Of a stretch of DNA of 60,854 bases, positions 1 through 7,944 are shown in pieces. How positions within the stretch are numbered: position 1 is the first letter of the stretch; each line of letters opens with the position of its first letter. The DNA is from Chitinophagaceae bacterium (GTDB lineage: Bacteria; Bacteroidota; Bacteroidia; Cytophagales; Cytophagaceae): NCBI GenBank assembly GCA_028288405.1, contig JAQBNS010000012.1, positions 1-60,854 on the forward strand, written 5' to 3'. A program made the translations under genes and the position numbers. The notes below the pieces were generated by a model. The model made no database searches. It was not told the DNA's origin and saw only the letters and a program-made list of their open reading frames with translations.

Positions 1-1793
1 TGTTTACCCAAAGCCGTATTCAAGGCAAAAAGATTGTTTTGAAAAGCAGGATCTTCATATTGACCAATTGTTTTTTGCAGTGAATCTCCTTTTGCTAACT
101 GAGAAGATTTGATGCACAGGTATAAGAGATTGATCGACGCTTCTTCCGGTACTCGCTCGTGTGCTTTTTCTAAGAAGTATAAAGCAGAGTCTACGATGTT
201 CAGTTGGTAATACGTTAAGCCCAGGTTGTTTTGCAAGGGACCTGAAGCAGGAAATAATTTCACACCGTCTTTGAGGATGAAGAAAGACGGAAACAATTGT
301 TTGCTGTGCTGGTATACGCCGCTCAAACCGACGATGGCGTAAGGATTAGGTTTTCTAGTAATACAAGCATTATAATGAAGAAATGCTTTTTCATAGTTAT
401 CCTGCTGCTCCGATAAAGTAGCCATGGTATAGTTGGCTTTTTGATTGGCAAGGTCCCACACGGTGCTTTCTTCATAGAACTGATTAGCCATGGTGGTATC
501 TCCGGTATAGATATAATAGTCGCCTAATTGGTTGTAATGCGCGGCTATCGATTGATCGTAAGAGAAGTGTCTGTTGAGGCCCAATAATCCTACTACGCCC
601 AATACGCCGAGTCCTTGAGCGATGAACAAAGGCGTATAACGTGGTTGATACAGGTAATGGTAAATCTTGATGTTCTTTACCATGGGTGTGGCAAAGTTGA
701 TCAGCACATACAATAAGAAAGCGATAGAGAAACAGAGTTGAGAATAAATAATGAAATATTCCAAACTGTTGTACAACGCATCGTTGGCTGTGAAATAGCC
801 ATAGCCTAATGTAGCGGTGCTGATGATGAATAATGACAGGTATAAGAAAGCGCCGTAAGGTTTAAACTGAAAACTGTCAGCGAAAAGCACACTTCTTTTT
901 TTGTATCCATAAATACCGGTAATGCCGGCTGTGAGAAACAAGAGGAAAGGATGAATCAGGATAATGTGTGAGTCATCAATGAATTTGTTTTTACTCCAAA
1001 GCAGCAACGCATTTGCGATGTACAACAAAGAGATGATGCTAAAGTGCAGCAAGCTTTTTTTGCCGTCCTGTTGTGACGATAAAGAAGTGACGTAAATAAA
1101 AGCGCGGATGTTTTCAAAGCCAATCAGGAACAAGAAAAATAAACTGGCGGCGAAAGGAAATAATAAGGACGATTGTGTAAGCTGGTAAAAAGGAAGCTTG
1201 GTTTCTGAGAACAGTCCAACGCCGATACCGATAATAATGGTAATAGCAGTGAAGAGCTGAAAGCGCTTAAAGAAGTTAATGTTTTTAGAATAGGAGTGAA
1301 GCCAATAGGCTGTTCCTGCATAAGCTGTGATGAGGAAAAGAGAAAGTCCTCTATGTTGCCAGCCTAAGAAAGAAAGTAATTCCGTATTTAAACTGATAAT
1401 GAAAACGATAATGGTGGTAATGCCAATCAGAAAATAAATCAGGTCGAGGAAAGTGAAGACCGTGATCAACACCATGATGGCCAATACCACCGTGATCAGG
1501 TAGGCGTAACCTACAGTAGGATACAAAGAAACTTTTCCATTATCGATCCAGCTTTTTGTAATGTAAGAGTTGGTCTCCAGGTTGAAATTGAAAAAATCCA
1601 TGGTTTGTGTATCAGTGACCACAGCAGTCGTTTCGATCTCTACATCTTTGATCCAGCCGATCGTAAATGTATCACCGAAAAAGTAAGCTACGCCTGCAAA
1701 CACAATGCAGAGGGTAAGCAATGACAACAGCGCCAAATAAAATGCCCGGAAAGGTTTCTCCCAGGCGTTCCAGAACAGTAGATTTTCTTGCAT
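1..1793 (-). CDS. Polytopic membrane protein with C-terminal TPR region (3' end outside window)
   Basis: My own translation from the ATG at 1793 (MQENLLFWNAWEKPF...) stays open for 597 codons to the window edge, so the C-terminus is missing. About eleven hydrophobic segments fill roughly residues 15-430: one near the N-terminus, a soluble loop around 45-105, then closely packed helices. After them come TPR-like helices with hydration patterns such as YNQLGDYYIYTGD and NNLGLTYYQLNIVDSALYFLEKA. TPR repeats mediate protein contacts, so a membrane-anchored assembly or scaffolding role is possible, but no catalytic motif is visible and I assign no function. It is the last gene of a minus-strand run Nudix-plsC-gatC, separated from gatC by 89 bp that hold an inverted repeat. 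Confidence 0.8.
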   Translation of the reverse strand, partial: MQENLLFWNAWEKPFRAFYLALLSLLTLCIVFAGVAYFFGDTFTIGWIKDVEIETTAVVTDTQTMDFFNFNLETNSYITKSWIDNGKVSLYPTVGYAYLITVVLAIMVLITVFTFLDLIYFLIGITTIIVFIISLNTELLSFLGWQHRGLSLFLITAYAGTAYWLHSYSKNINFFKRFQLFTAITIIIGIGVGLFSETKLPFYQLTQSSLLFPFAASLFFLFLIGFENIRAFIYVTSLSSQQDGKKSLLHFSIISLLYIANALLLWSKNKFIDDSHIILIHPFLLFLTAGITGIYGYKKRSVLFADSFQFKPYGAFLYLSLFIISTATLGYGYFTANDALYNSLEYFIIYSQLCFSIAFLLYVLINFATPMVKNIKIYHYLYQPRYTPLFIAQGLGVLGVVGLLGLNRHFSYDQSIAAHYNQLGDYYIYTGDTTMANQFYEESTVWDLANQKANYTMATLSEQQDNYEKAFLHYNACITRKPNPYAIVGLSGVYQHSKQLFPSFFILKDGVKLFPASGPLQNNLGLTYYQLNIVDSALYFLEKAHERVPEEASINLLYLCIKSSQLAKGDSLQKTIGQYEDPAFQNNLFALNTALGK

Positions 1794-1815
1794 AAATAAT
1801 AGTAAAGAGCTAGGA

Positions 1816-1873
1816 GGTACGAGCGAGGAGCTAGGAGAAGTATATTAGTACCTCCTAGCTCCTCGCTCGTACC
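1816..1873. repeat. Perfect 22-bp inverted repeat between gatC and the TPR membrane gene
   Basis: The arms 1816-1837 and 1852-1873 are exact reverse complements around a 14-nt loop. They are built of the words GAGCGAGGAG and CTAGGAG. Related elements occur at 16379-16454, 35296-35362 and 37674-37732, always between genes. There is no clean T-tract after the stem, so it is not a canonical terminator, though the transcript would fold strongly. Confidence 0.85.
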
Positions 1874-1882
1874 TTATTTTTT

Positions 1883-2170
1883 TTATCCCAAAAACTTCGG
1901 TACTCTGAAGTAATCCGAATCTTTCTTCGGCGCATTATACATCGCTTCCTCGTGAGTGATGGTTTCTTTCGCTACGTCTTCTCTCAATACATTGACTTCT
2001 TCGCTCATGTGAATCAAGGGCGCTACGTTGTCGGTATTCAATTCATTGAGCTTGTCCATCCACGACAAGATTTTGTTAAAGTCGTTGCCTACGGCCATGG
2101 CTTCTGCTTCACTGAATTCCAGTCTTGCCAAATGTGCAATTTTGCGAATGGTTTCCTGATCGATGTTCAT
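1883..2170 (-). CDS. gatC: Asp-tRNA(Asn)/Glu-tRNA(Gln) amidotransferase subunit C
   Basis: GatC is the small subunit of the GatCAB complex, which converts misacylated Glu-tRNA(Gln) and Asp-tRNA(Asn) to the correct amide. The 95 residues match the family in length and pattern: N-terminal IRKIAHLARLEFSEAE, the central DFNKILSWMDKLNELNTDNVAPL and the C-terminal APKKDSDYFRVPKFL. GatA and GatB are not in the window, which is common since the subunits are often scattered. It starts 1 bp after the plsC stop on the minus strand, so the two are almost certainly co-transcribed. Confidence 0.95.
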   Translation of the reverse strand: MNIDQETIRKIAHLARLEFSEAEAMAVGNDFNKILSWMDKLNELNTDNVAPLIHMSEEVNVLREDVAKETITHEEAMYNAPKKDSDYFRVPKFLG

Positions 2171-2171
2171 A

Positions 2172-2918
2172 TTAATGGATTAATTGAGGGTAAAACTGTT
2201 TTATTTCATTGCGTAACGCGTCGTATGTTTTTTGTTGCAATAGTTTGAGGTCATCCATGGTCATGCCTTTGGTGATGATGGGCTCACATACTACGGTAAT
2301 CATAGGATACAGACGAGGAATGAATTGACCGTCGTCCGGTAATATTTTCCAGTTGTTGATGATTGCCACAGGCACAACCGGTACTTGTTTTTCTATGGCT
2401 GTTCGGAATGCCCCGTCTTTGAAGGGCCCCATTTGCGGAGCATTTCTCGGAATGGTTCCTTCCGGAAATACAGTAAGACTCAATCCTTTATCAATGGTTT
2501 CCATCGATTTTTTCATGGCGTCGTAACGGCTCTTAGGGCTCTTGCGGTCTACCGAAATGTATAAATTGGTAAACATATATCCAAAGAGAGGAATCTTGGC
2601 CAGACTGGATTTTCCAATCAGTACAAAATAACCCGGCAGGGAATAACACAACGAAGGGATGTCCAGGTAAGACGAGTGATTGACGCAATACACATAAGAC
2701 TCTTTCGGATTAGGTTTGAACTTGTAGCGGACGTCTGTTTTTAATCCACAAGTCCAGAATACAACATGTGCCCATACTTTGTTCATCATGTGTCCGTATT
2801 TTTTCCAGGATTCGCGTTGAATAAACAAAACGAAAAAAGGAAACAATAGAAGGAAGAAAACCAGAAAACAGGTATAGACCCAAAACCTGAAAATTTGTAT
2901 GCTTATTTTTTTTAACAT
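2172..2918 (-). CDS. plsC: 1-acyl-sn-glycerol-3-phosphate acyltransferase
   Basis: PlsC transfers an acyl chain to lysophosphatidic acid to make phosphatidic acid at the inner membrane. An N-terminal hydrophobic segment (about residues 10-33) anchors the 248-residue protein. The acyltransferase HX4D motif appears as NHSSYLD near residue 80 and the glycerol-phosphate-binding motif as FPEGT near residue 152, followed by a PVVPVAI stretch typical of the family. It lies between a Nudix gene (15 bp upstream) and gatC (1 bp downstream), in one apparent operon. A related lysophospholipid acyltransferase is the only realistic alternative. Confidence 0.93.
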   Translation of the reverse strand: MLKKISIQIFRFWVYTCFLVFFLLLFPFFVLFIQRESWKKYGHMMNKVWAHVVFWTCGLKTDVRYKFKPNPKESYVYCVNHSSYLDIPSLCYSLPGYFVLIGKSSLAKIPLFGYMFTNLYISVDRKSPKSRYDAMKKSMETIDKGLSLTVFPEGTIPRNAPQMGPFKDGAFRTAIEKQVPVVPVAIINNWKILPDDGQFIPRLYPMITVVCEPIITKGMTMDDLKLLQQKTYDALRNEIKQFYPQLIH

Positions 2919-2933
2919 AATGAATGATGTTAC

Positions 2934-3509
2934 TTAATAGCCCAACTTCCTTGCGGCCATCAATATGGTTGCCATACTCATGCTGTCGGTAATGAATCCG
3001 GTCATGACTAATTCTACGGCTTCTTTCAAATGAATTTTTTTAACGGACAATTGCTCTGTTTCTTCCGGTTCACTTTCTCCTGCAGTAAGTCCGGTGGCCA
3101 GGTACAGAAAACCTTCTTCATCGGTAACGGAATTGGACGTATGGATACGTCCTAACAATTCCCAATGAGCGGCGACAAAGCCGGTTTCTTCTTTTAACTC
3201 ACGCTTGGCGGCCTCTATTGGCGCTTCATTCATCGGTCCACCACCTTCCGGTATTTCCCATGAATATTCATTGAGCGTATACCGGTATTGACCTACGAGG
3301 TAGATGTAGCCGTCCTCGTCAACAGGAAGAATACCGATGGCCTTGTTTTTAAAACTAACTACTCCATAAATCCCTTTATTGCCGGCTGGGTTTATAATGT
3401 CATCCTGACGGATCTGAATCCAGGGATTATTATAAATTTCCTTGGTGCTAAGTGTTTTCCAGGGATTGTCAGTCGGTTTCTCCACTTTTTTCTTTGCAAA
3501 TTGCATCAA
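2934..3509 (-). CDS. Nudix hydrolase, ADP-ribose pyrophosphatase type
   Basis: A complete Nudix box is present around residues 89-112: GX5E (GGGPMNE), seven residues, then RELKEETGF. This motif binds the metal ions that activate water to split a nucleoside diphosphate linked to another group. The 191-residue length and the flanking strands (VGQYRYTLNEYSWEIPEGG) resemble the ADP-ribose/NDP-sugar pyrophosphatase branch, so a role in clearing ADP-ribose is the best guess; substrate cannot be fixed from sequence. ATG codons at 3509 and 3506 are both possible starts. It heads the operon with plsC and gatC and is divergent from rnhB, with 37 bp between. Confidence 0.88.
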   Translation of the reverse strand: MMQFAKKKVEKPTDNPWKTLSTKEIYNNPWIQIRQDDIINPAGNKGIYGVVSFKNKAIGILPVDEDGYIYLVGQYRYTLNEYSWEIPEGGGPMNEAPIEAAKRELKEETGFVAAHWELLGRIHTSNSVTDEEGFLYLATGLTAGESEPEETEQLSVKKIHLKEAVELVMTGFITDSMSMATILMAARKLGY

Positions 3510-3546
3510 AGAAGGTTAAATTCCGAATCGAAACTCTATAAAATTT

Positions 3547-4149
3547 ATGCTGAAAGCTTATTACCTCCAACACAGTGTGGAAGCCGGTCTCGACGAAGCA
3601 GGCAGAGGCTGTTTGGCGGGGCCTGTAGTGGCAGCAGCAGTTATTTTACCAAGGAAATTCAAGCTTCCCGGATTAAATGATTCCAAGAAGCTCAAGGCTG
3701 GAAAGCGAGATGAACTGGCGATAGAAATCAGGAAACAAGCCCTGGCTTATGCGGTAGGTATGGTTTCTCATACGGAAATAGACGAGATCAACATTTTAAA
3801 TGCCTCTTTCTTAGCCATGCACCGCGCCTTGGATCAGTTGAAGGAAATGCCTAAGCATTTATTGATTGACGGCAACCGTTTCAAAGCGTACCAAGCTATT
3901 CCTCATACCTGCATCATTCAAGGCGACGGCAAGTACGCGGCTATTGCTGCTGCTTCGATTTTAGCCAAAACGATGCGTGATGAGTACATGCTGAACTTAC
4001 ACGAGCAATTTCCTCACTACGGATGGAACACCAATATGGGATATCCTACCATCGCTCACCGCGACGCTTTGCGTGAACATGGTTTTACACCGCACCACAG
4101 GCTTACTTTCCAATGCTTGCCTGCTCAATTGGAAATGTTTGAAGACTAG
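3547..4149 (+). CDS. rnhB: Ribonuclease HII
   Basis: RNase HII cuts the RNA strand of RNA-DNA hybrids and removes single ribonucleotides misincorporated into DNA. The family signature GLDEAGRGCLAGPVVAAAV is at about residues 14-32, with the catalytic DE pair, and the further acidic residues lie in LLIDGNR (about 105) and AKTMRDEYM (about 142). The protein is 200 residues, as is usual. The start follows a short leader shared with the divergent Nudix gene. A repeat-filled region follows. Confidence 0.96.
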   Translation: MLKAYYLQHSVEAGLDEAGRGCLAGPVVAAAVILPRKFKLPGLNDSKKLKAGKRDELAIEIRKQALAYAVGMVSHTEIDEINILNASFLAMHRALDQLKEMPKHLLIDGNRFKAYQAIPHTCIIQGDGKYAAIAAASILAKTMRDEYMLNLHEQFPHYGWNTNMGYPTIAHRDALREHGFTPHHRLTFQCLPAQLEMFED

Positions 4150-4174
4150 TCCCCGCAGGGTCTCTCGAAGAGGA

Positions 4175-4244
4175 CCCTGCGAGTCGCTTGAAAGACGAGA
4201 CTTCAGTGCATTCAAGAACGCAGGGTCCCTTTCAGGAGACCCTG
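4175..4244 (+). repeat. 70-bp direct repeat, copy 1
   Basis: This copy and the one at 4288-4357 differ at only four of 70 positions, all transitions. Each carries the words GCTTGAAAGACGAGACTT or its variant, and GTGCATTCAAGAACGCAGG. The copy ends in an internal hairpin (CAGGGTC...GACCCTG). Confidence 0.9.
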
Positions 4245-4287
4245 GGGGGACTAAAGAATAGATAGTCGTTAGACGTTAGTGGTTAGT

Positions 4288-4357
4288 CCCTGCGAGTCAC
4301 TTGAAAGACGAGACTTTAGTGCATTCAAGAACGCAGGATCCCTTTCAGGAGACTCTG
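4288..4357 (+). repeat. 70-bp direct repeat, copy 2
   Basis: Second copy of the 4175-4244 element, beginning 113 bp after the first. Two of its four differences fall in the hairpin arms (CAGGATC and GACTCTG), so the stem of copy 1 is weakened here. Confidence 0.9.
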
Positions 4358-4458
4358 CGGGAACTTAGATCTTGTGAAGGCGATTCATTCATGTTGATAA
4401 AATACTAACGTCTAACGTCTAACCACTAACGACTTTTTCATTATCTTTAACGGTTTAA

Positions 4459-5580
4459 ATGAGTATGGAAACGAATACTGAAACTCTAAAATACTTGCCT
4501 TTAAATGATGTGCATGTCGCATTAGGAGGTAAAATGGTGCCTTTTGGCGGATTCATGATGCCTGTCAGGTATTCTTCAGACATCACAGAACACAATGCCG
4601 TCCGCAACAATGCCGGTATATTTGATGTGTCTCATATGGGTGAGTTTTGGGTGAGGGGAGATAAGGCATTAGCTGCTCTTCAATACTTAACGACCAACGA
4701 TGTTTCCAAATTAGAAATTGGTCAGGCTCAATATTCTTGTTTGCCAAATAAACAAGGTGGTATTGTAGATGATCTGTTAATTTATAAAGTTCAGGAAAGC
4801 GAATACTTAGTCGTTGTCAATGCTTCCAATATCGATAAGGATTGGGCCTGGATGACGGGTAATGATCCCGTGGGAGCAGAATGGGAAAACCGTTCTGAAA
4901 AAACATTTCTTTTTGCGGTACAAGGTCCCAAGGCAGCCGGTATGTTGCAATCGCTGACGGCCTTTCCATTAGATAGTTTAGCTTATTATACCTTTATCAC
5001 CACTACATTTGCCGGTGTCAAAGATGTCCTTGTTTCTGCTACCGGTTATACGGGTGCAGGTGGATTTGAAATCTACGGTCCGATGGATCAGGCAGCGCAT
5101 ATCTGGAACGCTATTTTGAAAGCAGGTACTCCGCAAGGGCTTATTCCTTGTGGTTTAGGAGCAAGAGATACCCTGCGTTTGGAAATGGGATACAGTTTAT
5201 ACGGCAACGACCTGAGTGATGAAACCTCACCGATTGCTGCAGGATTAGGTTGGATCGTGAAGTTTAACAAAGATTTTATCGCCAAAGATTTATTGGCCCG
5301 GGATAAAGCAGAAGGCGTCAAACAAAAGTTAGTCGGTTTTGTTTTAGAAGATAAAGGAGTACCGAGAAGTGGATTTTCTATTTTGTCTTCCACCGGAGAA
5401 ACGATAGGCAAAGTCAATTCAGGAAGCATTTCTCCTGTGATAGAAAAGGGAATTGGCCTGGGATACATCGATTCGGCTTTTGCTAAAATTGGTACAGAAA
5501 TTAAAATAGAGGTAAGAGGCAGACAGTTAAAAGCGACAGTCGCTAAGCTGCCTTTTATCAGTCAAAGTGTGAAGTCATAA
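4459..5580 (+). CDS. gcvT: Glycine cleavage system aminomethyltransferase (T protein)
   Basis: GcvT takes the aminomethyl group from the lipoyl H protein and gives methylene-tetrahydrofolate and ammonia. The 373-residue protein has the family N-terminus LNDVHVALGGKMVPFGGFMMPVRY, then DVSHMGEFWV, LTTNDVSKLEIGQAQYS, and the folate-binding region with CGLGARDTLRLEMGY near residue 232. No gcvH or gcvP lies nearby, so the system is dispersed. ATG codons at 4459 and 4465 are both usable. comB follows after 11 bp, so the two are probably co-transcribed. Confidence 0.95.
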   Translation: MSMETNTETLKYLPLNDVHVALGGKMVPFGGFMMPVRYSSDITEHNAVRNNAGIFDVSHMGEFWVRGDKALAALQYLTTNDVSKLEIGQAQYSCLPNKQGGIVDDLLIYKVQESEYLVVVNASNIDKDWAWMTGNDPVGAEWENRSEKTFLFAVQGPKAAGMLQSLTAFPLDSLAYYTFITTTFAGVKDVLVSATGYTGAGGFEIYGPMDQAAHIWNAILKAGTPQGLIPCGLGARDTLRLEMGYSLYGNDLSDETSPIAAGLGWIVKFNKDFIAKDLLARDKAEGVKQKLVGFVLEDKGVPRSGFSILSSTGETIGKVNSGSISPVIEKGIGLGYIDSAFAKIGTEIKIEVRGRQLKATVAKLPFISQSVKS

Positions 5581-5591
5581 GTGTTGAAACA

Positions 5592-6314
5592 ATGAGGACA
5601 GTTGAGGTTTGCGTGAGTCCCGATCTTATACCATGTTATAAGTTGGAAGGTAAAATTGTAGTGGTAATTGATATCCTGCGTGCTACATCATGCATGGTTA
5701 CAGGTTTAGGCGAAGGCTTGGCTGGGATTATTCCGGTAGAAAAAGTGGAAGAGTGTCAGAAACTGAAGGACCAGGGTTACATTGCTGCGGCAGAAAGAGA
5801 CGGTAAAAAAGTGGAAGGCTTTGATATCGGAAACTCTCCCTTCAGTTACCAGGATGCTGCTTTGAAAGGCAAGTGGGTAGCCGTGACGACGACTAATGGT
5901 ACAAGAGCTTTGATTCATTCTTGCCATGCAAAAGAGATATTGGTAGGTGCCTTTTTGAACCGTGCCGCTTTGGTAAAATATTTATTGAGCAAAGAGGAAG
6001 ATATTGTTTTAGTTTGCGCCGGATGGAAAGGCCAACTGAATGTAGAAGATACGTTATACGCCGGTGCCATCATCGAATCGTTGGAAGGGAAAGTAAAACA
6101 TTCTAATGATTCAGCTTTGATCGCACTTCATTTATATGAAAAAGCAAAAGGAGATATGCTGGGATTTTTGGGTAACTCTTCTCACTTGCAACGCTTGAAA
6201 AACCTGGGCATAGAAGAGGATATCAAGTATTGTTTGAAAGAAGATCTTTACGATGTAGTACCACAATTCATCGATGGGAAATTACTTCCTGTATTATTAA
6301 CGGTTGAAAAATAA
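5592..6314 (+). CDS. comB: ComB-family 2-phosphosulfolactate phosphatase
   Basis: The 240 residues carry the ComB signature: VVVIDILRATSCMVTGL near residue 25, ERDGKKVEGFDIGNSPF near 70, VTTTNGTRAL near 100 and LVCAGWKGQLNVEDTLYAG near 140. Family members dephosphorylate 2-phosphosulfolactate on the way to coenzyme M in methanogens and to sulfonates in bacteria. In Bacteroidota a role in sulfonate or sulfonolipid metabolism is plausible, but this is inference. It lies 11 bp after gcvT and 45 bp before a membrane protein. Confidence 0.88.
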   Translation: MRTVEVCVSPDLIPCYKLEGKIVVVIDILRATSCMVTGLGEGLAGIIPVEKVEECQKLKDQGYIAAAERDGKKVEGFDIGNSPFSYQDAALKGKWVAVTTTNGTRALIHSCHAKEILVGAFLNRAALVKYLLSKEEDIVLVCAGWKGQLNVEDTLYAGAIIESLEGKVKHSNDSALIALHLYEKAKGDMLGFLGNSSHLQRLKNLGIEEDIKYCLKEDLYDVVPQFIDGKLLPVLLTVEK

Positions 6315-6359
6315 AATAGTTTAGACGGTTATTCGCAAGGGTTTAACACAGTAGGTTTT

Positions 6360-7856
6360 ATGTCTTTTTTTGAAAAGAATGCAAGAGTAAAGGAGATGCT
6401 TCTGATCGGTGTGCTACTGCTTCCTCTGTTTTTTATTAATGTACGTGACAGCCACGATTGGGGAGGAGATTTTGCTCTTTACATCAAGCAAGGCATGAAT
6501 ATTATAGAAGGAAAACCACAAGGCGACAACGGTTACATTTTCAATGAAAACTTTCCTTACCTCGCACCTCCCACTTATTCGGTAGGTTTTCCTTTGCTAT
6601 TGGCTCCGGTGTATGCCTGTTTTGGAAATAGTATTTTACACTTTTCATTATACATTACCTTTTTACTGATTGCAGCACTGTTAGCTTTCTACTTCTTTTT
6701 TAGAATGTATTACAGCATTGCCATTTCATCTGTAGCGATGATAGTGATTGCTTATAACCCTTGGTTGTTGTGGTTCAAGTGTGAAGTGCTTTCTGATATC
6801 CCGTTTACCTTGTTTGTGATGTTATCTTTAATCGGATACCTGAAAACAAATTGGGCAGATAAAAAATATAAAAGAGCTCTCCTGATAGGTGTTCTTTGTG
6901 GGTACGCTTTATTGATCAAAAGTATAGGAATAGTATTGCTTGTAGCATTTTGTTTGGATAATGCGTCTGCTGTCATCAATGATTTTAGAAGCAAAGGAAG
7001 CTCTATTCGCTTATGGAATATCTTGAGCATGGTGGGATCTGCATTCTTTGTATATATTTTGTTAAGTAAAGTACTGTTTCCAGGTAAAGAAGATTCTTAT
7101 TCATTTTTTTCTACCTTATTTAGCTGGGAAAACTTAGGGGACACGATGTTATCAACAAGCAATTACTATATACAAGTGTTTCAAGATTTTTTCCATCCGC
7201 ACGCGGAGCAATGGAATTTTGTTCCTTTAATAGTGAAGGCCTTCGCTCTCTCTTTCTTTCTCTTGGGTATATTACTTAAGTTGGTGCAACAACGCAGTGT
7301 AATAGATTATATCTTGTTGCTTTATCTGGCCATTGTTATTTGTTTCCCCAATACCACGCAGGGTTTTCGGTATTTGTTTCCTCTGTGCGGCATCTTTTTT
7401 TACTATATGATTTATGCCTTTCAATCTATTCGTTTGGAAGCTTCTATCTCTCCTTCATGGATTGCTTGTTTGATTGGTGTTGTAGTATTGTTTACCTATA
7501 AACGTGCGGCGACAGAATTGATCAACACACAAGATTCTATATTGATGGGACCACAGGAACCGGAGGCAGTTGAAGCATTTGAATATGTGAGTCATCATGT
7601 ACCAATGGAAGAGGTGCTTGTATTTAATAAACCTACCGTATCAGCGCTTTATACGGGTAGAAACAGTGTTGGCTATCACCGCGATCAGGATTCTATAAGT
7701 ATGGATAAGAAGTTTGAAGAATTGAAAGTGCATTATATATTAGAATGCTCTGATCTGAAAACTTCTTCCTTGGATGCTTATTTAGAGCGACACAAAGAAT
7801 CTCTTGATACCGTTTTTTCTAATGCCAAGTTTAAATTGTATAAAGAACATCGTTAA
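6360..7856 (+). CDS. GT-C-like integral membrane protein (putative glycosyltransferase)
   Basis: The 498 residues have about ten to eleven membrane helices up to residue 385 and a short soluble C-terminal domain. The first loop reads DSHDWGGDFALYIKQGMNI, resembling the acidic first-loop motif of polyprenol-phosphate-sugar-dependent GT-C enzymes (GT39/ArnT type), followed by PTYSVGFPLLLAPVY, also seen there. If so it would transfer a sugar from a lipid carrier on the periplasmic side. The exact family is uncertain. It is the last gene of the rnhB-gcvT-comB run and ends just before a bidirectional terminator. Confidence 0.7.
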   Translation: MSFFEKNARVKEMLLIGVLLLPLFFINVRDSHDWGGDFALYIKQGMNIIEGKPQGDNGYIFNENFPYLAPPTYSVGFPLLLAPVYACFGNSILHFSLYITFLLIAALLAFYFFFRMYYSIAISSVAMIVIAYNPWLLWFKCEVLSDIPFTLFVMLSLIGYLKTNWADKKYKRALLIGVLCGYALLIKSIGIVLLVAFCLDNASAVINDFRSKGSSIRLWNILSMVGSAFFVYILLSKVLFPGKEDSYSFFSTLFSWENLGDTMLSTSNYYIQVFQDFFHPHAEQWNFVPLIVKAFALSFFLLGILLKLVQQRSVIDYILLLYLAIVICFPNTTQGFRYLFPLCGIFFYYMIYAFQSIRLEASISPSWIACLIGVVVLFTYKRAATELINTQDSILMGPQEPEAVEAFEYVSHHVPMEEVLVFNKPTVSALYTGRNSVGYHRDQDSISMDKKFEELKVHYILECSDLKTSSLDAYLERHKESLDTVFSNAKFKLYKEHR

Positions 7857-7883
7857 TGTAAGTCGGAAAAGCTGACCAATAAA

Positions 7884-7916
7884 AAAGGTTCGCATCGTAG
7901 ATGCAAACCTTTTTTA
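7884..7916. terminator. Terminator between convergent genes
   Basis: The stem AAAGGTTCGCATC / GATGCAAACCTTT has one G-U pair and a 3-nt loop and is flanked by A-runs and T-runs on the two sides, so it can terminate the membrane-protein gene (plus) and ilvE (minus). A phrase-like repeat, CTAACCACTTATGTCTAACGAC, follows at 7923-7944. Confidence 0.85.
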
Positions 7917-7944
7917 CTAATGACTAACCACTTATGTCTAACGA

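Larger units (their letters stand above)
4150..4458. other. Gene-free region rnhB-gcvT filled with hairpins and repeats
   Basis: The 309 bp hold a hairpin right after the rnhB stop (arms CGCAGGGTC and GACCCTGCG at 4155-4181), two copies of a 70-bp direct repeat, and two phrase-like blocks (4264-4287 and 4405-4433) made of GTTAGACGTTAG/CTAACGTCTAAC words in opposite orientation. I see no credible reading frame; the ORF overlapping the rnhB end here is repeat-derived. Confidence 0.7.

Noticed and set aside
4155..4181. rnhB terminator
   Set aside because: A strong hairpin is present but it has no T-run and its words recur in the adjacent repeat units, so I list it as repeat DNA only.
4073..4261. 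62-codon frame overlapping the rnhB end
   Set aside because: Half lies in rnhB in another frame and half in the 70-bp repeat.
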